Assembly (NCBI GenBank): GCA_964542965.1
Contig: CAZIVH010000025.1
Span: 1 to 13,183 of the forward strand
DNA: 13,183 bases
Source: CAJBLF01 sp964542965
Lineage (GTDB): Bacteria; Patescibacteriota; Gracilibacteria; Absconditabacterales; Absconditicoccaceae
Direction of reading: 5' to 3'
The notes under the pieces were generated by a model. The model saw only the letters and a list, made by a program, of their open reading frames with translations. It did no database searches and was not told the DNA's origin. Numbering within the stretch: position 1 is the first letter of the stretch; the number at the start of each line of letters is the position of its first letter. Below are positions 1-8,901 of the stretch, in pieces. The position numbers were made by a program, and so were the translations under genes.

Positions 1-711
1 TTTCACAATGATGGTTTCTCTTGGGGTAAGTGTGGAAAGCGCTCTAGTTATTTCTATCTGTAAGGATTCCTTGTTGAGATGGGAATCGGGATCGTCAAAA
101 TCATTGCTTTCTAAGAGATCCATCAATGTCCCTGCGTTTTGATCTCCATTTTCTATGGGCTTGTCGAGAGACGTTACTCTTGTTTGTGCTCCAAGAGCGT
201 CTTTTACAATGTCTTCCGTCAGTTCTAATACATCTGCTAGCTCTTTAGCGGTTGGCTCTCTGTTGTAGATTTGTTCTAGCTGGGATGCTGCTTTTCCTAC
301 CTTATTCATTTGAGTGACCTTATTGAGCGGTAATCTAACAATCCTAGAATGCTCTCCCAAAGCCTGGAGAATCGATTGTCTGATCCATCGGACAGCATAG
401 GAGATGAATTTGAAACCTTTTGTTTCATCGAATCTTTGAGCTGCCTTGATGAGTCAGATATTCCCGTCATTGATCAAATCAGGAAGAGGAACTCATTGGT
501 TTTGATGCTGTTTGGCTACGGACACAACAAACCTTAAATTAGCTTTGGTGAGTTTTTCCAAAGCTGCTGAGTCTCCGAGCCTTATTCTTTGCGCGAGTTC
601 TACCTCTTCTTCAGAGGTGATGAGTGGTTCATGAGAAATTTCCGCTAGATATTTATCTATGGATTGGCTGTCACGTTGGGTGATCGATTTGGTGATTTTA
701 AGCTGTCTCAT
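1..711 (-). CDS. rpoD: RNA polymerase primary sigma factor, sigma-70 family (3' end cut by window)
   Basis: Directs core RNA polymerase to promoters. The 237 visible residues run from Met1 through region 1.2 (about 14-45), region 2 (about 50-120, with RFDETKGFKFISYAVRWIRQ, the -10 recognition and melting segment) and region 3 (RIVRLPLNKV), and stop at the start of region 4 (LTPRE). There is no long acidic region 1.1. Two TGA codons at 493-495 and 454-456 read as Gly73 (NQG) and Gly86 (NIGL), both nearly invariant in the family. With the standard code the protein would end at residue 72. The opening MRQLKITKSIT and DKYLAEIS closely match Bacteroidetes RpoD as I remember it. ATG at 711 is chosen because it gives this family N-terminus; no clear Shine-Dalgarno precedes it. 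Divergent from ftsK across 244 bp. Identity is very secure; the Bacteroidetes link is from memory. Confidence 0.96.
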
Positions 712-738
712 TATTGATAGGGAAAATAAAACCTGCTT

Positions 739-766
739 AATGTAGATATTTAAATATAAATGTCAA
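739..766 (-). promoter_or_regulatory. Candidate sigma-70 promoter for rpoD
   Basis: On the minus strand, a perfect TTGACA (761-766) is followed after 16 bases by TACATT (739-744, 4 of 6 to TATAAT). The -10 ends about 28 bases before the rpoD ATG. The region is very AT-rich, so the -10 alone would be weak evidence. Confidence 0.45.
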
Positions 767-844
767 TACATACTATAGTCGTAACTTCGGGAATATTCTC
801 TTCAACCGGTATTTCGCATTGAAAAACTTACATAAAAACATACC

Positions 845-872
845 TTGAACGTATATCATTATACAGTATATG
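845..872 (+). promoter_or_regulatory. Candidate promoter for ftsK
   Basis: TTGAAC (845-850), 16-base spacer, TATATG (867-872), about 84 bases before the ftsK ATG. Both boxes are approximate. The area holds a run of TATA-like steps, so the exact -10 is uncertain. Confidence 0.35.
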
Positions 873-955
873 TATATCGTTTTTATCGCTAATATTGGAT
901 TTTGTCTAGAAGAAAAAAGAGTGTAATCCTAAATAAATACAGACTAGGAATAAGT

Positions 956-3028
956 ATGACGGTATTGGGGTCATTGTTTTTCTTTTCCTTGTATTTTGCT
1001 GAATGATCTCCGGTATTGATGTTTCTGAGAACTTATGCCAGTATCGTGTTTGGCGAGGTTGGACTCTATGTATTTTTTGCCTTATGCTTTGTGGTGGGGA
1101 TCATTATCATGGCAAAAGGATATCTTATGAAATTGCTGATCAGGCAGTTTATGGTGATCATCGTCATTATTTCTGCGGTAATAAATTTCCCTATTATCGA
1201 TGGTGATGTCACAAGATATGAAAAACTATGATGATATATTTCACGACCGGTGATCGCATTGCTGCAAGTGATGTTCGGTCACAAAGCTATTGCGACCAAG
1301 GCATTTATCATCATCTTGCTGATTCTCGCTATCGCGCGGATATTGTATTCGTTCAATTTCTCATTGCCAAAGATAAATTTACAGATCGACAAGGCACCTA
1401 AGAAAAAAGTAGAAGGTAGAAAGTCGAAGGTAGAAGCAGATGATGATGAAGAAGAGGAGGAAGAAGAAGAGAAACCAAACTTTGGACAACCAGTTTCCCG
1501 CTCACTCATCAAATCGTTGATCAAAGATAAACTGGAACGCAAGATCGAAGAGAAAGAAAAAGCCAAAGAAAAGAAGATTAGGCCAACGATAAACTTCTCA
1601 GCTGAGAAGCCTACGTTCAATACAACTATTCTGGAGACGAGTCCTGATCAGACGATCACTATCGACGAAACATTCTTGATGGAAAAAGCGAAAGCGTTGC
1701 AGAATAAATTGATGGAATTCAATGTGCCGATCATGATCGAGGGATTTGATATCGGGCCTTCCATCGTGCAAATCAGGATCAAACCTGATGAAGGAATAAG
1801 ATTGTCTACGATCGAAAGCCTCTCCAACGATATCTCTTTGTCGTTGAAATCCAAATCCGTGAGAATAGTTGCGCCTATCCCAGGAACCGATTGTGTCGGT
1901 ATCCAATTGCCAAATCCAAAACCGATAATGGTGCGTCTCGGAGATGTTTTTGGAACGACGGAATTTATCAACGAAATGAAAAAATCCGATAATAATCTCG
2001 CGCTTGGAAAAGCGATTGATGGAACGGTGATTATCAAGACGCTAGAGTCTATGCCGCATTTGCTCGTAGCAGGAGCGACAGGTTCAGGAAAATCCGTCGG
2101 TGTGAACGATTTCATTCTCTCATTGATGCATCAAAATACTCCTTCTGAACTCAAATTTCTGATGGTCGATCCGAAACAAGTAGAATTGGAATTGTATGCA
2201 GGACTTCCTTATCTCTTGGCGCCGATTGTCTTCGAGCCGGAGAAAGCCTTGAAATTATTGAAGCGAACAGAGCACGAAATGGAGAGGAGATACGGAGTGT
2301 TGAGAGAAGCAAGAGTGAAGAATATAGATGAATACAACAAAAAAGGTCCAGCAGAAAAAATGTTCCGTATTGTCTTTGTTGTTGATGAGTTAGCATCCAT
2401 GATGCTTTCCAAAGCGAAGAGAGATGTGGAAGCATGTATTACGCATATTTCAGCGAAGGCCCGTGCAGTGGGAATCCATCTCATCATCGCAACACAAAGA
2501 CCATCCGTCGATGTTATCACGTGATTGATTAAGGCTAATATGCCGACAAGAATAGCGTTTGGTACGGTTTCAGAAATTGACAGTAGGACGATCTTAGGAA
2601 GAAAATGAGCAGAAACTTTGCTTGGAAAATGAGATATGCTCTATATGGATCCGTCCACCAAAGCGCCTACGAGAATCCAAGCGCCATTCGTTTCCACGGA
2701 AGAGATCGAAAAGGTGGTTATGACGCTCAAGACCAAATATATGGGAGGATTGACGGAAGAGGATATTTACAATCAAGAAATAGTGAACCTTTTGGAAAAT
2801 AAATTGGAAGCCGGAGAACAGCTCTTTTCTAGCGGCGGAGACAATGATGATGAGCTTGTAGAACAAGCTATCCAGGTCATTTCCCAGACGAGAAAAGCTT
2901 CAGCGACATTATTGCAGAGAAAGCTTGGCGTAGGATTCGCACGTGCCGCAAGGATCATGGATATCTTGGAAGAAAGAGGCGTTATCGGACCACAAGACGG
3001 AGCTAAACCGAGAGATATATTCATTTAA
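956..3028 (+). CDS. ftsK: DNA translocase FtsK/SpoIIIE
   Basis: Hexameric septal ATPase that pumps chromosome DNA during division. 690 aa with TGA = Gly. Membrane spans lie near residues 36-54, 64-82 and 113-132. A Lys/Glu-rich acidic linker (about 145-205) follows, then the RecA-like motor with Walker A GATGSGKS (373-380) and Walker B FVVDE (Asp477-Glu478), and a C-terminal gamma winged helix (about 630-690, ending in KPRDIFI), which in this family reads the KOPS/SRS polarity signals. Six TGA codons (1004, 1229, 1232, 2522, 2606, 2630) give Gly17, 92, 93, 523, 551 and 559; the last three restore the conserved motor segments DVITGLIKA, GRKGAE and LGKGD. ATG 956 is preferred because AGGA lies 6 bases upstream and it includes the first hydrophobic stretch; later starts (1016-1019) are possible. 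Stop is TAA. Slightly short for the family, with a compact membrane domain. Confidence 0.96.
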
Positions 3029-3032
3029 TTTT

Positions 3033-3116
3033 TTTTACTCTATCCCTACCCCTTCCTCTAAAATAAAGGAAGGGAACAGGTCCTCTCTATTTTAGAGAGG
3101 ATATAGGAGAGTAAAA
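3033..3116. repeat. Triple-hairpin palindromic element after ftsK
   Basis: Outer arms TTTTACTCT (3033-3041) and AGAGTAAAA (3108-3116) enclose two inner hairpins: CCCTTCC (3050-3056) with GGAAGGG (3068-3074), and TCCTCTCTA (3081-3089) with TAGAGAGGA (3093-3101). The design, CT-rich arm, loop containing AAATAA, AG-rich arm, recurs at 12462-12486 and loosely at 12004-12043. It may act as a ftsK 3' end structure or be a small mobile palindrome; the sequence does not decide. Confidence 0.6.
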
Positions 3117-3151
3117 TAACCATATCATAAAATAAAAAAATGACAAGTAAA

Positions 3152-3178
3152 TCTAGCTAGCAATGGCTAGGTTTTTTG
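3152..3178 (+). terminator. Intrinsic terminator, module copy 1
   Basis: Stem CTAGC (3153-3157) / GCTAG (3166-3170), loop of 8, then a six-T run (3172-3177). It lies at the 3' side of ftsK. The region 3135-3182 is about 80% alike to 5325-5373, including the upstream CAAGTAAA, so it is one of two copies of the same element. Confidence 0.6.
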
Positions 3179-3203
3179 TGTTTACGGAAAGAGCGGATAT
3201 ACT
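3176..3203 (+). promoter_or_regulatory. Candidate promoter overlapping the terminator T-run (copy 1)
   Basis: TTGTGT (3176-3181), 16 bases, TATACT (3198-3203). The -35 begins inside the terminator T-run, exactly as in the second copy (5364-5391). It would start transcription near 3210, just before the first surface-protein gene. Confidence 0.4.
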
Positions 3204-3248
3204 TATGCTACTATATTACCTCAAAGGAAATATTTATCATGATATCTT

Positions 3249-3854
3249 ATGCCAATGGTTTTTGTCAGCAGATCCATGTTAGTTAAACATCCCGATCGTA
3301 TACGCACTACAGTGAAATATCTTACGATGTTTTTTTTGTGAATGTCCTGTGTGTTGTTCGGAGTCAAAGCATTTACTATCGCGCCTATAGCGCCCAATGC
3401 CGTGATTTTCATCAAGTCCATTTTCCTGACCAAGAGCGGAACGAATATGTCGACAACAGGAATATATTTGGAGTGATCAGGAGGACATGCATGGTTCCAA
3501 TGAAGTGTGACGATAGCGAGCATAACGGGAGCTACTGTTCTCTGAACTGATGCTAATGGAAAAATAATCAATTCCGCTGCAGGCGGAGGCGGACTATGAG
3601 AAAGTTTATGGAAAACAGGTACAAACAATATTCTTATGCCGAAACAAATTGATGAGGTGAAATTTCAGGTAGGAAGCTGATCTGTGGCTAGTTGAGCACA
3701 TGCTATCAGTATGGGTGAAAATAATCTCGTGGATGAAAATTCTGCACACTCCAATATCGTGTGATGACAAAATAATGCTATCCAAAATAGCGATAACTCT
3801 CTGATCTGATGAGGAAGTGGAAACCAGATTATTGATGCAAATATAAATATATAA
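3249..3854 (+). CDS. GG-repeat surface protein, N-terminal part (gene interrupted by TAA at 3852)
   Basis: 201 aa with TGA = Gly. The N-terminus has basic residues (KHPDRIR) and then a hydrophobic anchor or signal, MFFLGMSCVLFGVKAF, nearly the same as in the gene at 5494. A head segment follows (TGIYLEGSGGHAWFQGSV, then a Gly-rich turn), then the first GG repeats (SNIVGGQNNAI, SLIGGGSGNQI). Twelve codons or so are TGA. The frame stops at TAA 3852-3854, but the same frame continues as clean repeat protein to 5291, so this is best seen as the front of one 680-codon gene. The start is unsure: 3249, 3255 and 3276 are in-frame ATGs, while the only good Shine-Dalgarno (AAAGGAAA, 3223-3230) serves ATG 3239, which is out of frame and ends after 15 codons. 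Probably an exported adhesin or fibre; possibly a decaying gene. Confidence 0.75.
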
Positions 3855-3878
3855 AATTTATTCATTTATACTTTAGTA

Positions 3879-5291
3879 ATGTCCGCACTTCTCTTATTAG
3901 CATATTCTATTATCGTATGAGGACTCGGTAACATCATCCATGGTGGAGCTGATGTGATCGTATGATGAAGCAGTAATGCTATCACATGATATCATTCCAC
4001 GATAGTCGGAGGAAAAGGGAATATCGTAGATACGTCAGATGGTGTATTTATCTGATGATGAGAGGAAAATGATGTAAGATGATCATCTGATCATTCCAAT
4101 ATCGTATGAGGATGATTGAATAGTATAGGTTGATCTACCTATAGTTTGGTCTGATGATGAAATGGTAATGATGTTATATGAGGTTCAAATGCTTCAAGCA
4201 TTGTATGATGAAAGGATAATAAGATAAGTGTAATGAACTTCTGATTTATCTGATGAGGACAGGAGAATCGTATAGAACCCTCAGGAGAGACTACCATATC
4301 GCATTCAGTGATCTGATGATGACAAAAAAATCTTATACAGAATAGTCGTTCTATTATCGGAGGATGAGCAGGACATTTGATAAACGGTGAATATTCAGCT
4401 ATCGTATGATGATGATTGGAATGAGAACTGCGTTGAACGTTCTATGGTAATACCATCAATGGTAATATGTGATTTATCGGTTGATGAGCGAGAAATATCA
4501 TAAATCAACCAGGCGCAAATAATTATTCTACTATTGCAGGTGGAAGTTTAAATTCTATACAAGGGAATAAATATTACGATAGTATCGTGGGATGATATAG
4601 AAACAGCATTACCGGAGGATATTCGTTTGTTGGGTGATGAAGCGGGAATCGTATAGATTGTATAAATGATAAATGAGAGATTTTTGATTGTCGATCGAGC
4701 ATTGTCTGATGAAGCGATAATAGTACGTATAATAGCAAATATCAATTTATCTGATGAGGGAAAAATAATGTGGTAAATGAGTCTATATATTCAAGTAGTA
4801 TATGAGGTGCTTGAAATAGTATGAGTTTCTCAAGGTATGGATCTATCCTTTGATGAAACGGTAATATGATGTCAGGATCAAATTATGTATTTAATTCAAT
4901 AATAGTGTGATGAAGTCAAAATCAGATTTACGCATCGAGCAACAATATTTATAATAGTTTAGTTGCAGGGACTGGTGCTGTAGCCGGTCATTCACATACA
5001 TTCGTGTGGAATAGTGACCCAGCTAATACATTTACATCATTTAAACCATATACGGTAATTATAAATGCGCCCTTTTCTACAACACAAAAATTGGATATAA
5101 TGACGGGTTGAGTAGGTATAAATACCAATGATCCCCATGCGGCGTTGGATGTAAATGGAATGATTAGAACAAGACGTTTAATTGGTACTCGTCCTGATTG
5201 TATGGTCGATATTGAATGAACGATATATTTTGATGGTAATGATCATAGGTTCTATGGTTGTGATGGTTCTGCTTGGGTAGCATTAAATTAA
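3879..5291 (+). CDS. GG-repeat surface protein, main repeat body and C-terminus
   Basis: Continues the frame of the gene that starts at 3249. Start 3879 is only the first ATG after the TAA and is unlikely to be a real start. In all, about 22 units of the form S-x-I-V/I-GG(G)-x-x-N-x-I, spaced roughly 16-30 residues, run to about 4950 (examples STIVGGKGNIV, SVIGGGQKNLI, SSIVGGSDNS). Such short Gly-Asn repeats suggest a beta-roll or beta-helix stalk like YadA-type heads. The tail has one GIGT-like unit (GVGINTNDPHAALDVNG) and the ending GTIYFDGNDHRFYGCDGSAWVALN-type cap found in fibre proteins that often carry an S74 chaperone, which is absent here. By hand count about 59 TGA codons occur across the whole gene, many as TGATGA pairs coding GG. 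No frameshift is needed from 3855 to TAA 5289-5291. Function is inferred as adhesion or host contact. Confidence 0.8.
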
Positions 5292-5337
5292 TTTTTATAA
5301 AACAATATTACATCACAAAAACAAAAAATAGCAAGTA

Positions 5338-5365
5338 AAACTAGTCGTTAATGGCTAGTTTTTTT
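5338..5365 (+). terminator. Intrinsic terminator, module copy 2
   Basis: Stem AAACTAG (5338-5344) / CTAGTTT (5355-5361) with a 10-base loop and a seven-T run (5359-5365). It closes the first surface gene 47 bases after its TAA. Sequence-related to the copy at 3152. Confidence 0.7.
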
Positions 5366-5391
5366 GTTTTTCTTGGTATCGGGAGTATAAT
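5364..5391 (+). promoter_or_regulatory. Candidate promoter overlapping the terminator T-run (copy 2)
   Basis: TTGTTT (5364-5369), 16 bases, TATAAT (5386-5391, perfect -10). Same layout as the copy at 3176. It leaves a leader of about 96 bases before ATG 5494; the leader (for example CCCATCCAATCCATCC near 5440) shows no recognisable riboswitch. Confidence 0.45.
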
Positions 5392-5493
5392 TAGACTTAG
5401 AGGACGGATTAGACCGATAGAGATAGATTAGAACCTATCCCATCCAATCCATCCATACCATCTAATTATTATTTATCATTTCAATAGTCAAAA

Positions 5494-7245
5494 ATGAGCT
5501 TCACAAGCAAAAACCTACACAAATCATCCAGAGGTGGATTGAACGTTCTCAAATGAGCAACGCTCTTCTTTCTCGGTATGTCTTGCGTACTGTTTCTGAC
5601 AAGAGCATATCTAATCATCCAGCCTTCGGCAGCAAATACACAGACTGTATTTGAAAAATTGATTCTCACGCTCGGCGGTGATCCTACAGCTCCTACAGGA
5701 GTAGTGCTCAATGGCGCAAGCGGTGATGCATATTTCGCTGGTAAGGTAGGAGTAGGGATAGAAAATCCAAATCATACATTAGAAATAGTAGGAGATGTAA
5801 AAATTAATGATAGAATATATTCTGATAATGATAATACATATATAGATTTTGGACAAGCATGACCGCTCCATAAATTTGAAGTAGGTTTGTCCGGAGATAC
5901 TTTCTTGAACATCTTTAGATATCCAAGTAGTAGTGTATTTATTATTGATCCTAATGATTTATGAATGAAGGTTTGAATAGGAACAAGTAGTCCAACAGAA
6001 AAATTACATATAAATGGTAATGTTGTTGTAGATTCTATAAGTCAAACAAACAAATTATTGTTGTGATTATGATATTCACAAATATCAAATCCTTCAGAAA
6101 TATACAGTGACACTGATTTATATATAAAATGACCAATAAGAAATAATGTGACTGGTCGTAGTGTATATATACAGTGATGATCAACTGGTACTTCATATGG
6201 TAAGGTTATTTTGGCAGATGAATGAGGTAATGTCGTAGTAGGTTGACCTACACCAAGCGGTATTGGCGAAGGGAAATTCAATATATACAATTGAAATTTG
6301 TTAATGGCTTCAGATAATGCACCAACATGACTTTGAGCTTTAGTATTTAATAATGATATTGGATATAATAGTATTCAATGAGTTTATGCAGAGTTGCCTA
6401 CTTGGGGTGTAAATTGGATCATATGACCAAACAAAGATTTACCAGGATGAACATGATGATTAGCTATAGCTACTGATAATGCTACTCCTATAAACTTCTA
6501 TACAAATGGAGCTAAAAGAATGACCATAACAAGTGCTGGTAATGTAGGAATAGGAACAACAGGTCCAACAGAGAAGCTTGAAGTAAGTGGTCGTGGTAAG
6601 TTTTGAACTAATCTACAGACATATTCAGATACATATAATGGAATCATACAGTCTGATGAAAATCTTAAATTTAACACAAATGGAGCTAATGTTAGAATGG
6701 TTATAGATTCTAGTTGAGATGTTTGATTAAATGTTGCTGATCCAACAGCAAAATTAGATGTTTTGGGAAATGTTAAAATTCTATCAAGTATGACATGATC
6801 AGAATATACTTCATGAACTGTTTGGTATTTTCCTCAATGAGTACAAACATGATTATTAAATACATGACGAAATGGGGATTCTATTTGGTATGTAACATGT
6901 TTTAATGTTCAAGATGTCCCTGCAACGGGATTAACTATTTTGCGAGGTATGACTTGATGAAATATTAATGTTATGGATATTATATGAATTTGGCCTGACA
7001 TAACAATAATAAGTCATGCATATTTTATGTTACCATTGGTTGTGAATTCAACGTTAACATATCATCTCAAAGCGTGAGAAACTTTTGCTGTGATGACTAC
7101 TGCATGTAAGGATTGACTAAATGTGTTTAAGCAAGAATACGGTAAGCAAATAAATTATTCTGCATGATGATGAGGTTGATTACCTTCAGTATTAACAGAT
7201 ATTATACATGTAACAGCTGAAGGTGAAGCTCAAGTAACTCGTTAA
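5494..7245 (+). CDS. Surface fibre protein with GIGT-type repeats and shared N-terminal anchor
   Basis: 583 aa with TGA = Gly; 36 TGA codons by hand count. Residues 1-21 are basic, then comes the hydrophobic segment ATLFFLGMSCVLFLTRAY (22-39), shared with the upstream surface gene. Four units of the form G-x-G-x-x-x-x-P-x-x-x-L-x-V-x-G lie near residues 86 (GVGIENPNHTLEIVG), 161 (GIGTSSPTEKLHING), 352 (GIGTTGPTEKLEVSG) and 411 (GLNVADPTAKLDVLG). This is a hallmark of phage tail-fibre and bacterial surface-fibre shafts, usually trimeric. The unique C-terminal region (about 430-583) contains Cys residues and a Gly-rich SAGGGGLP turn; I do not recognise it, and no S74 auto-cleavage domain is seen. 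ATG 5494 fits the anchor; there is no clear Shine-Dalgarno. Stop is TAA. Probably a cell-surface adhesin anchored by its N-terminus; the target is unknown. Confidence 0.87.
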
Positions 7246-7260
7246 ATCGTTATGTTGACT

Positions 7261-7288
7261 TTTGATAAGATTTGTATAAATATTTTTG
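7261..7288 (+). promoter_or_regulatory. Possible Bacteroidetes-type -33/-7 promoter
   Basis: TATTTTTG (7281-7288) fits the Bacteroidetes -7 box TAnnTTTG exactly, and TTTG (7261-7264) could be the -33 box. The 16-base gap is shorter than the usual 19-21, and the region is AT-rich, so chance is possible. It lies 45 bases before the Bacteroidetes-like gene at 7334. Confidence 0.25.
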
Positions 7289-7333
7289 CAGCCCAAAATA
7301 AAATTAACGTAAACAAAATGGAGGATCATTAAT

Positions 7334-8854
7334 ATGAGAAAAATTTTTACTATTGCTTTGTTTTTGCTGAGCTTATCGCTTTCGGCAAGTCACGTACATC
7401 TGTCCCTGACGGGAGTCACAAGTGGAAGTCATTTCTACTATTGTACAACGATTGATAGTATCATTGTATATAAACCTGCAGGTGGTGGTATATCTGATTG
7501 GTATGGCCCAGCTGGTGCTCAATATATAGCTGTTGATAGTGTGATAGTTACACAATCAACACAAGGATATTGGACTTGTCAGTATGGCCCTACGAGCATT
7601 ACCGAGTTCTACATCGACTTCGTGTCTATCGCACCCACTGAACCTTGGACGGTTGCTGACACTACCAAATGCACAGAGTCGTCTGTTATCCTCAAAGGAC
7701 AGACAACGAATCAGCCAGACTTTGTCTATGCCTGGAATACGGGTTCGACAGCGTCGCAGATCAGCGTTGTTACTCCTGGGACTTACTATGTCACCGTCAC
7801 TGGTGCGTGTGGTACCGTGAGCGATCAGATCAATGTACTCAATCATCCTGTGCCTACACCTAACCTCGGACCTGATGTTGTAAGCTGTGATGGCAATACC
7901 GTGACGCTCGATCCTGGCACATTCGTTGGATATGCTTGGAGCACAAGTGTTGCTACGCCGACTATCGACGTGACGACAGATGGAACCTATCGGGTTACTA
8001 TCACAGATGGCAACGGCTGTCATGCAAGCGATACGATTGATGTTTCTTTTGTTATCAATGATGGTGAAGAGATTTTTATCATGACTATCGATACGATAAC
8101 AGGGAACAACAAAGTAGTTTGGGAAACATTGGGAACTACAGATGTTACAACGGTGATTTATCGTGAGGTAAGCACCAATGTATATGATTCTATCGGCTCA
8201 GCTCCGTATGCTACAGGAGAGTGGACGGATAACGTCAACTCAACTAATCAGACATGGCGCTACAAAATCAGCACTATCGACACCTGCGGCAATGAATCGC
8301 CGTTATCCTTCTATCATCAGACGATAAGTACGGCTACCGTTCCTCTCGTTCCGAGTGGATACAGAGTGGAATGGACGGAATATATTGTAGAAGGATCCAA
8401 AGGCGGGAATAAGAGTGTAAACAATTATTTTGTGTTTGCTGTCGATGGATTGGGACTCAACTGGGTTCCTAATCAGATTGCTGCTGTTTCCGGTAGTGTC
8501 ACTAGCTACAATTTGCCTTCTATTACAGACTCTATGTTTGTAGTCGGAGCAGATCTTGGTGCAAAGAGTCTTACCAATGGATTAGCACTATCAAACGTTG
8601 TTGATAATCCATTGATCAGCTCTGTTCCTTCGCTTGTAGCTGCACAGCAGATTCCTATTTATCCCAACCCGAGCACAGGTAGCTTTACCGTATCGGGCGA
8701 GGGAATTATGTCCATTTACAATGTTATCGGTGAGTGTATCTCTACCGAAACAATCTATGGCACAACAACAGTTCACCTCAATAGCGGCATCTATATGGTG
8801 AAGATAACCGACAAACAAAATGCCACTTTCACGCAAAAAGTGATTGTTCGCTAA
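7334..8854 (+). CDS. Secreted Ig-like multidomain protein with T9SS type A sorting domain
   Basis: 506 aa. The signal peptide is MRKIFTIALFLLSLSLSAS (charged RK, then a hydrophobic core). Two Ig-like domains of the gliding/adhesin type follow (about 103-170, AWNTGSTASQISV..PGTYYVTVTG; about 173-240, LGPDVVSCDGNTVTLDPG..GTYRVTITDGNGC), then a fibronectin-like domain (about 255-330). The C-terminal 70 residues match the Por secretion tail: YPNPSTGSFTV, then SGIYMVKI and a final KVIVR. In Bacteroidetes this tail directs export by the type IX system and surface attachment. Very odd here: all 43 glycines are GGN and no TGA occurs, while every other gene in the window uses TGA for Gly, and its base composition looks less AT-rich. 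A strong GGAGG (7320-7324) lies 9 bases before the ATG. Recent transfer from a Bacteroidetes cell or an assembly chimera are the main readings; whether this host has a T9SS is unknown. Confidence 0.93.
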   Translation: MRKIFTIALFLLSLSLSASHVHLSLTGVTSGSHFYYCTTIDSIIVYKPAGGGISDWYGPAGAQYIAVDSVIVTQSTQGYWTCQYGPTSITEFYIDFVSIAPTEPWTVADTTKCTESSVILKGQTTNQPDFVYAWNTGSTASQISVVTPGTYYVTVTGACGTVSDQINVLNHPVPTPNLGPDVVSCDGNTVTLDPGTFVGYAWSTSVATPTIDVTTDGTYRVTITDGNGCHASDTIDVSFVINDGEEIFIMTIDTITGNNKVVWETLGTTDVTTVIYREVSTNVYDSIGSAPYATGEWTDNVNSTNQTWRYKISTIDTCGNESPLSFYHQTISTATVPLVPSGYRVEWTEYIVEGSKGGNKSVNNYFVFAVDGLGLNWVPNQIAAVSGSVTSYNLPSITDSMFVVGADLGAKSLTNGLALSNVVDNPLISSVPSLVAAQQIPIYPNPSTGSFTVSGEGIMSIYNVIGECISTETIYGTTTVHLNSGIYMVKITDKQNATFTQKVIVR

Positions 8855-8880
8855 GTATAAGCTTTTTGGGCTGCTTATAC
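8855..8880 (+). other. Perfect hairpin directly after the stop codon
   Basis: GTATAAGC (8855-8862) pairs fully with GCTTATAC (8873-8880) around a 10-base loop. It starts at the base after TAA. No T-run follows, so it may protect the mRNA 3' end rather than terminate. Confidence 0.5.
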
Positions 8881-8901
8881 GAGGCTCATGTCACTAGCGC
8901 A

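Noticed and set aside
1016..1231. Separate small membrane protein before ftsK
   Set aside because: Its end is TGATGA = Gly-Gly in the same frame as ftsK; it is the FtsK membrane domain.
1648..2115. Minus-strand 155-codon frame
   Set aside because: Antisense shadow of the FtsK motor domain, which carries all the family motifs.
3239..3286. 15-codon ORF with good Shine-Dalgarno as a leader peptide
   Set aside because: No regulatory codon run or attenuator follows; kept only as a note on the unsure start of the surface gene.
3990..4950. CRISPR array or DNA tandem repeat
   Set aside because: The recurring TGATGA motifs have irregular spacing and varied flanks; they reflect the protein repeat, not repeat-spacer units.
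956..7245. TGA as tryptophan (code 4) or widespread pseudogenes
   Set aside because: TGA sites align with conserved glycines, TGG is used for Trp, and the frames run hundreds of codons without TAA or TAG apart from one case.
5292..7245. Prophage tail-fibre operon
   Set aside because: GIGT-type repeats occur in phage fibres, but no capsid, tail, integrase or lysis genes lie nearby, and both proteins have N-terminal membrane/export segments.
7556..8023. Minus-strand 155-codon frame
   Set aside because: Antisense to the Ig-like domains of the T9SS-tailed gene; Arg/Ser-rich low-information translation.
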